Part shown: piece by piece, positions 60,047 through 64,000 of the stretch | Layout of the letters: each line of letters begins with the position of its first letter | Numbering within the stretch: position 1 is the first letter of the stretch | From: Alloteropsis semialata | Lineage: Eukaryota; Streptophyta; Magnoliopsida; Poales; Poaceae | Direction of reading: 5' to 3' | Length of the DNA stretch: 64,000 nt | Assembly: GCA_004135705.1 (NCBI GenBank) | Contig: CM014278.1 | Span: 94,567,295 to 94,631,294 of the forward strand | Notes under the pieces: model-generated | The model's database searches: none | What the model was told of the DNA's origin: nothing | The model's input: only the letters and a program-made list of their open reading frames with translations | Translations under genes and position numbers: made by a program

Positions 60047-60457
60047 TCACGCGGCCAAGGCAAGTGACGCTACCGCGGCCGCCGGACCGGCAATTCGGAG
60101 CACGGCGAAATAGAGCGCCGCGTTGGCCTCGAACACAGACCGAAGGATCATGAGGCCGCCGGCGCCTGGAGCGGGCATCATGGCCCCGGCCGCCGCCCCA
60201 GCCGGCAAAAAGCAGAGCGAAATGGCCAACAGAGCCGCCGCGAGCCCCACGACTACTGCCGCGACGGCGATGGCGATCTTGGCTTCCTTCGGCAGCTGGG
60301 AGAAGAGCTCGATGAGCTTCGCGACGCCTCTCTTCAAGGCCGCGCACGCCGAGCGGAAGAGCGCGGCGACGTAGCTCGCCGCCTTGCGCGCGGCTCTAGC
60401 AACGGCCGCCGCCGCCGCCTTTACGGCGTCGACAGCCTTGCTGACGAACCCTCCCAT
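60047..60457 (-). CDS. Uncharacterised small Ala-rich membrane protein, 136 aa
   Basis: No named family. A single exon follows a TATA box 96 nt upstream. The N-terminus MGGFVSKAVDAVK (Gly2, Ser6, Lys7) could be N-myristoylated. An amphipathic Ala/Arg/Lys-rich helix follows (about 5-45), then a hydrophobic segment at about 60-85 (IAIAVAAVVVGLAAALLAIS) extended by CFLPAG. The C-terminus carries PAPGAGGLMILRSVFEANAA and YFAVLRIAG, parallel to the motif of the 56878-57549 protein. The pairing in the same orientation 2.5 kb apart suggests a tandem duplication with strong divergence in length. Role unknown, possibly at a membrane. Confidence 0.72.
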   Translation of the reverse strand: MGGFVSKAVDAVKAAAAAVARAARKAASYVAALFRSACAALKRGVAKLIELFSQLPKEAKIAIAVAAVVVGLAAALLAISLCFLPAGAAAGAMMPAPGAGGLMILRSVFEANAALYFAVLRIAGPAAAVASLALAA

Positions 60458-60552
60458 TGCTATTGTTTAGGCGCGGCGAAGGTGGCCGAGATTGGAGATG
60501 ATGATGGGAGTGGGGGTATCGATGATGCGGAAACCGCCGGTGTTTGGCCTGA

Positions 60553-60559
60553 TTTTATA
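60553..60559 (-). promoter_or_regulatory. TATA box of the 60047-60457 gene
   Basis: TATAAAA on the minus strand, 96 nt before the ATG, implies a transcription start near 60525 and a leader of about 70 nt. Confidence 0.65.
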
Positions 60560-60672
60560 GGGCGAGGGCGCCACTTCGTCTTCGTAGTCCTTGGGAATAC
60601 ATGCAGGCGCCAGGCAGTTAATGCCTACATTCATGTCTCTCGGCCTCGAGGATACCAAGGGTTTTGATTGGA

Positions 60673-61010
60673 AGGCCGTGTTCAGATGCTTGGAGTCAAA
60701 AAAAAAATTATTTTAAGGAATCTTGCATGCATGGAGTACTAAATGAAGTCTATTTATAAAATTTTTTCACAAATGAGTGCAACTTTGCGCGACGAATCTA
60801 AGAGCCTAGCTAATTAATCCATAATTTGCTACAGTAATGCTACAGTAATCATCTTCTAATCATACGGTTAAAAGCCACATTAGATTCGTCTTGCAAATTT
60901 GTCATAGGGGGTTGTGGAGATAGTTTTGTAAACTGACTTTTTTTAGTACCCCTAATTAGTGGTCAAAGTAGAGTGCAAAAAATTTGTGCCCCCATCTGAA
61001 CACTGCCGAA
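60673..61010. mobile_element. MITE, same family as 27847-28181
   Basis: It shares aatcttgcatgcatggagtactaaatgaagtctattt, gacgaatctaa, gctacagtaatgctacagtaatcatc and the agtttt-gtaa...taattagtggtcaaagt block with the 27.8-kb copy. Termini (ggccgtgttcagatgc, gcccccatctgaacactgcc) have diverged from that copy but still pair with each other. Confidence 0.8.
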
Positions 61011-61333
61011 GTCCTAAAGACTAGTCTCGCGGTCTTCTTCCTCGTCAGTCCAACTCATTGTGCGGGCCCAATATCCTCTCAAAAAACTTTAATATGTGGG
61101 AACTATACTACTTGTGAAAGTAGCTTCAGCCATAGAGCTAGGACGTGAATGAGCCGGGTTTACCCAGTGGATTGCTGACCTAACCCACAAAAGCAAGGCC
61201 GATGGGCCGACCTCAAAATCAAAAAAGGGCCCATAAAGCAGGAGCCTATCGACCCAATGGGCCATATACAGTCAACCCAAAACTCTTTTTTATTAGCCTC
61301 TACACTACATAGTATTACATGTACATAGCACTA

Positions 61334-61638
61334 ATGGCCTGTTTGGTAGAGCTTCACTTGATTCTGATTCTCTATGGGAGCTGATTCTCCGAGAGAAGTG
61401 ATTCTGTGGCTGAAAGTGATTCTCTTTGATTCTCTACCAAAAACTCTCAAAATCAGGATGGAGAATCACTTCACAGAATCAGGAGAAGCTACTTTTTTCA
61501 GCTTTCAGCCCCTTAGTTCATTTCAGAGAATCACTTCACAGAATCAGCTGAGAATCACTTCTCTCTGAAAAATCGTTTGGCAGAGCTCCTGCTGGATTCA
61601 GCCGAGAATCAGTTCTGGGAGCTCTGCCAAACGGGGCC
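61334..61638. mobile_element. MITE with ggcctgtttggtagagct ends
   Basis: ggcctgtttggtagagct at the left is inverted at the right (agctctgccaaacggggcc). The interior is built from many copies of (g)attct(g/c) and its inverse agaatca, giving a strongly foldable sequence. Confidence 0.8.
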
Positions 61639-61639
61639 T

Positions 61640-63215
61640 TAATATTATGCCTAGTCTAATAATTTGGGTCAACCCGTGAAATCCATTGGACCATCGAGGC
61701 CACAACTAAAAGATAAATTAGGTCGGCCCATAATCTCAGAAATTGGCCTCGAAGCCATGGGACCAAGTCCAAGGCCAGAGCTAGGTCGGGTCAGGCCTGT
61801 TCCCATTCCTGCACGGAGCATGTCGTGTCCCTGCAGGGAATGAAAGTTCCTCTGCGGTCACGGTGATGGGAACCCACGCAAGATGATCGGTGCGTGGATG
61901 GCAGAAGCATCGAACGTACATGGGCCCTTGCGCGTGGCAAAAAGGATCACGACTCGCTCTCGGAGAACCTATATAGCATCCGGAAGCCAGATGGCTTCCA
62001 CCCTCTCCATCGTTGGATCCCTCTGTCATCTTCTTCCTCCAGCTCTCTCTCGCCCGTGTTTTCTTCTTCCTCCTGACTCTCTCTCTCTCTCGCGCGGCGC
62101 TCGCTTGTGCACAGAGGGGTTGGCAGGTGGGCGGGGCGGTCGGTGGCGAGGTCACCGCCGGTCGGGGAGGCGGTAGCAGCGGCAGCACTTAGGGTTAGGG
62201 TTTGGAGTTGGGGTTGCTGTGGTTCCAATGTCCTCCGGACATAGAAGATGAGGGGGCTAGGGGCGGCGATGGTTGGCTGGGCGGCGGAGGGCGCGGCGGC
62301 GCGGGAGCGCCGTCGGCCGGGCAAGGCCGGACCCCCGGTGGGCGATGCCGCCGGCGGGGGCGAGGACGCCAAGCTCGTTAGGAAAGGCGGGGTCGCGAGG
62401 CGGGGGGCGGGAGGTGGGCGGACGGCGCGACGGCGCGAGCCGTCGGCCGGGGCGGTGGTGGAGGCGGCAGGGGCAGTGGCGAGGGGTGCCTGTCGAGAGG
62501 AGAAAGAAGAACAATGCTATGAGCTTCAATGGGCTTTATATCTATGTTGTTTTACTAGCCTCCAGTAGCCAGATAGGGACCCTCCTCGCTCTTGGCTCCG
62601 TTGTCTGGGAACTGCAGCTCGATCGGCTCACATGTTCAAGCATAGGGCTCGAGTCCCTTAGATCATAGGCGGAAAGGATGCGGCCACATCCCATACGTGA
62701 TACGTGTGCGTCGCCCCCGCCCTCGCCGGTGGTGCCGTGGTCTGCCATATAGCCCCCGCCCCCGCCCCCGGCCACATCTTAGGGCAGGCCCAATGCGGAG
62801 ATCAAAGTTGGTGGCTTTAGAGAAAAAGGACCGGCCACGATGGACAGGGCAGCCGAGCTCCCAGCCCAGACCAACGTTTAGGCATCTGTCAGAGGTCCCA
62901 TCTTTCTTTCATTTCAGTTCACTTTTGCATGCAGTCCAGAGCTTTGTCAGGTGAGCTCGAGTGCAAATTCACCTCAACACAATGCTTGGCACAGCCTTGA
63001 ACTTTTGTCAGATGAAGAGAGTGCTCCCTCCGTAGGCTGCACTCTACTCTGCAAGCCACCATCTTTACTGATGGGGAGATTTTGTGCAAATGTGGAAGCT
63101 GGGGCACTCATCCAGCTTGAAGGGTTGGGCCTGGTCTTAGTCCCCACGCCTGCTATGAAGACGTGAAACCGAATATGACATTGCCCTTGTGCCATACATC
63201 GAGACAACTGTGGCC
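61640..63215. other. No gene recognised; GC-rich block at 62090-62490
   Basis: The GC-rich stretch is open on both strands but low in complexity (Gly/Arg/Ala), with no motif. A CT-rich leader-like region (62030-62090) precedes it. It may be a transposon interior or an unexpressed relic. Confidence 0.4.
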
Positions 63216-63216
63216 T

Positions 63217-63516
63217 CAGGCTGTCCGCACTCGTCATCCTCTAAAAGGAATATTTCTGTCTGGTCATCAAGATTCTCTCCTCTATATCAACTTCTCCCGC
63301 ACTCGTCGTATTCTATATCCTATACTCTATATCAACTACCCCATATTTTATTCAACATCTCCAACCACCAACCCCTTTCTCCTCCCTTTTTCTTTTTTTT
63401 CTTTATTTCCCTTCTCTCTTCCCTTCCAGACCCTATCCGCTCCACTCCACCCACCAGTTCACCTCCCCCACCTCTCTCTCTCTTCCCTTCCAGGGACGGC
63501 AGCCCTCGGTCAAGAC
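63217..63516. mobile_element. Relative of the 32290 element (one end)
   Basis: aggctgtccgcactcgtcatcctctaaaa...ctggtcatcaagat...ctctatatcaacttctcccgcac parallels the left end of the 32290 element almost block by block. It runs into a CT-rich tract and stops where the LTR begins. Confidence 0.6.
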
Positions 63517-63517
63517 T

Positions 63518-64000
63518 GTTGATGCTCGTTATACGTACACTTTTAGTGCTAATTAAGTGGTGTTTTGGGACCAATTCATATACTAACCCGCCACTTGGCA
63601 CTTGAAATAACCCCGTTTTCGCATATGCATGTATTTTTGGAGGATTTTGGTTTACGCAGGTTTTTGAGCTATAAATGAGCACTTTTGGACAAAGACCAAG
63701 ATCATGCATAGCATGGAGGAACATGAAGGCAAAGGACCTAATACAATTCGGATTTCGTTCGCTCTCATCTATGGTGAACCAACCTCCAGGCGTAGGTTTT
63801 CTCGCATGCATACTTTATTTCTTTGATCTTTTCTTAGCATGCTTTTGCGATAGTCCTAATACCCCCTTTCTTCTATTTCGGTGAGTTTCAATTCTTATAA
63901 TGATGGACATTTCACCGAGAACATTTTCATTGAACCTTGAGGACAAGAACTTCTTCTTCGCCTATAGTAAATTGACATTACTACTAGCAAGTAAAATGTC
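63518..64000 (+). mobile_element. Start of an LTR retrotransposon (candidate, cut by window end)
   Basis: tgttgatgctcgttatacgtac at 63518 begins with TG as an LTR should. The following sequence has an LTR-like TATA region (ctataaatgag, about 63670) and ttgaggacaag (63938), a motif frequent in Ty3-type grass LTRs. The other end lies outside the window. Confidence 0.45.

Overview
This is a nuclear segment from a grass, most likely a panicoid one. The support is plant-type introns, GC-rich coding exons, many typical grass MITEs, tRNA-derived SINEs, Helitrons, a fragment of plastid ndhB, and the identity of the genes. This is pattern recognition, not a database match. One N at 6825 marks an assembly uncertainty.

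Layout: 1-478 is the end of an LTR. 2615-9154 (minus) is a broken sesquiterpene synthase (TPS) gene. It has five recognisable exons, a 4.4 kb first intron packed with repeats, a single-base frameshift in exon 3, and no 3' exons. 9354-12103 looks like a non-autonomous Helitron carrying pieces of a PP2C phosphatase and a cullin. A second, 412-bp Helitron candidate lies at 12500-12911. 13875-16597 (plus) is an intact plastidic glucose-6-phosphate dehydrogenase (8 exons, 579 aa, two GC-AG introns). 19039-23947 (plus) is a DEK-type chromatin protein (10 exons, 637 aa). 24914-25594 (plus) is an intronless NF-YB transcription factor subunit.

25.9-34 kb is a transposon-rich block: a SINE, MITEs, a PIF/Harbinger-like element with a TAA target duplication, a LINE nested in a MITE, and a piece of ndhB inside a larger TIR-like element. 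34451-37110 (plus) is a four-ACT-domain ACR protein (8 exons, 435 aa) whose first coding exon is only 4 nt. 37-45 kb has no intact gene; it holds an old tandem duplication, a SINE and an orphan SKP1 exon. 45501-49395 (minus) is a GAUT11-like galacturonosyltransferase (2 exons, 546 aa). 50-56.8 kb is repeat-rich and gene-poor. 56878-57549 and 60047-60457 (both minus) are two single-exon genes for small Ala-rich membrane proteins. They share a C-terminal motif, which suggests an uncharacterised local gene family. The window ends in MITEs and the start of another LTR.

The genes are independent eukaryotic transcription units and form no operon. The intact ones cover NADPH supply in plastids (G6PDH), chromatin (DEK), transcription (NF-YB), small-molecule sensing (ACR) and pectin synthesis (GAUT11). 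Exon borders were placed by hand from splice signals and reading phase. For each intact multi-exon gene, all phases join into one open frame ending at a stop.
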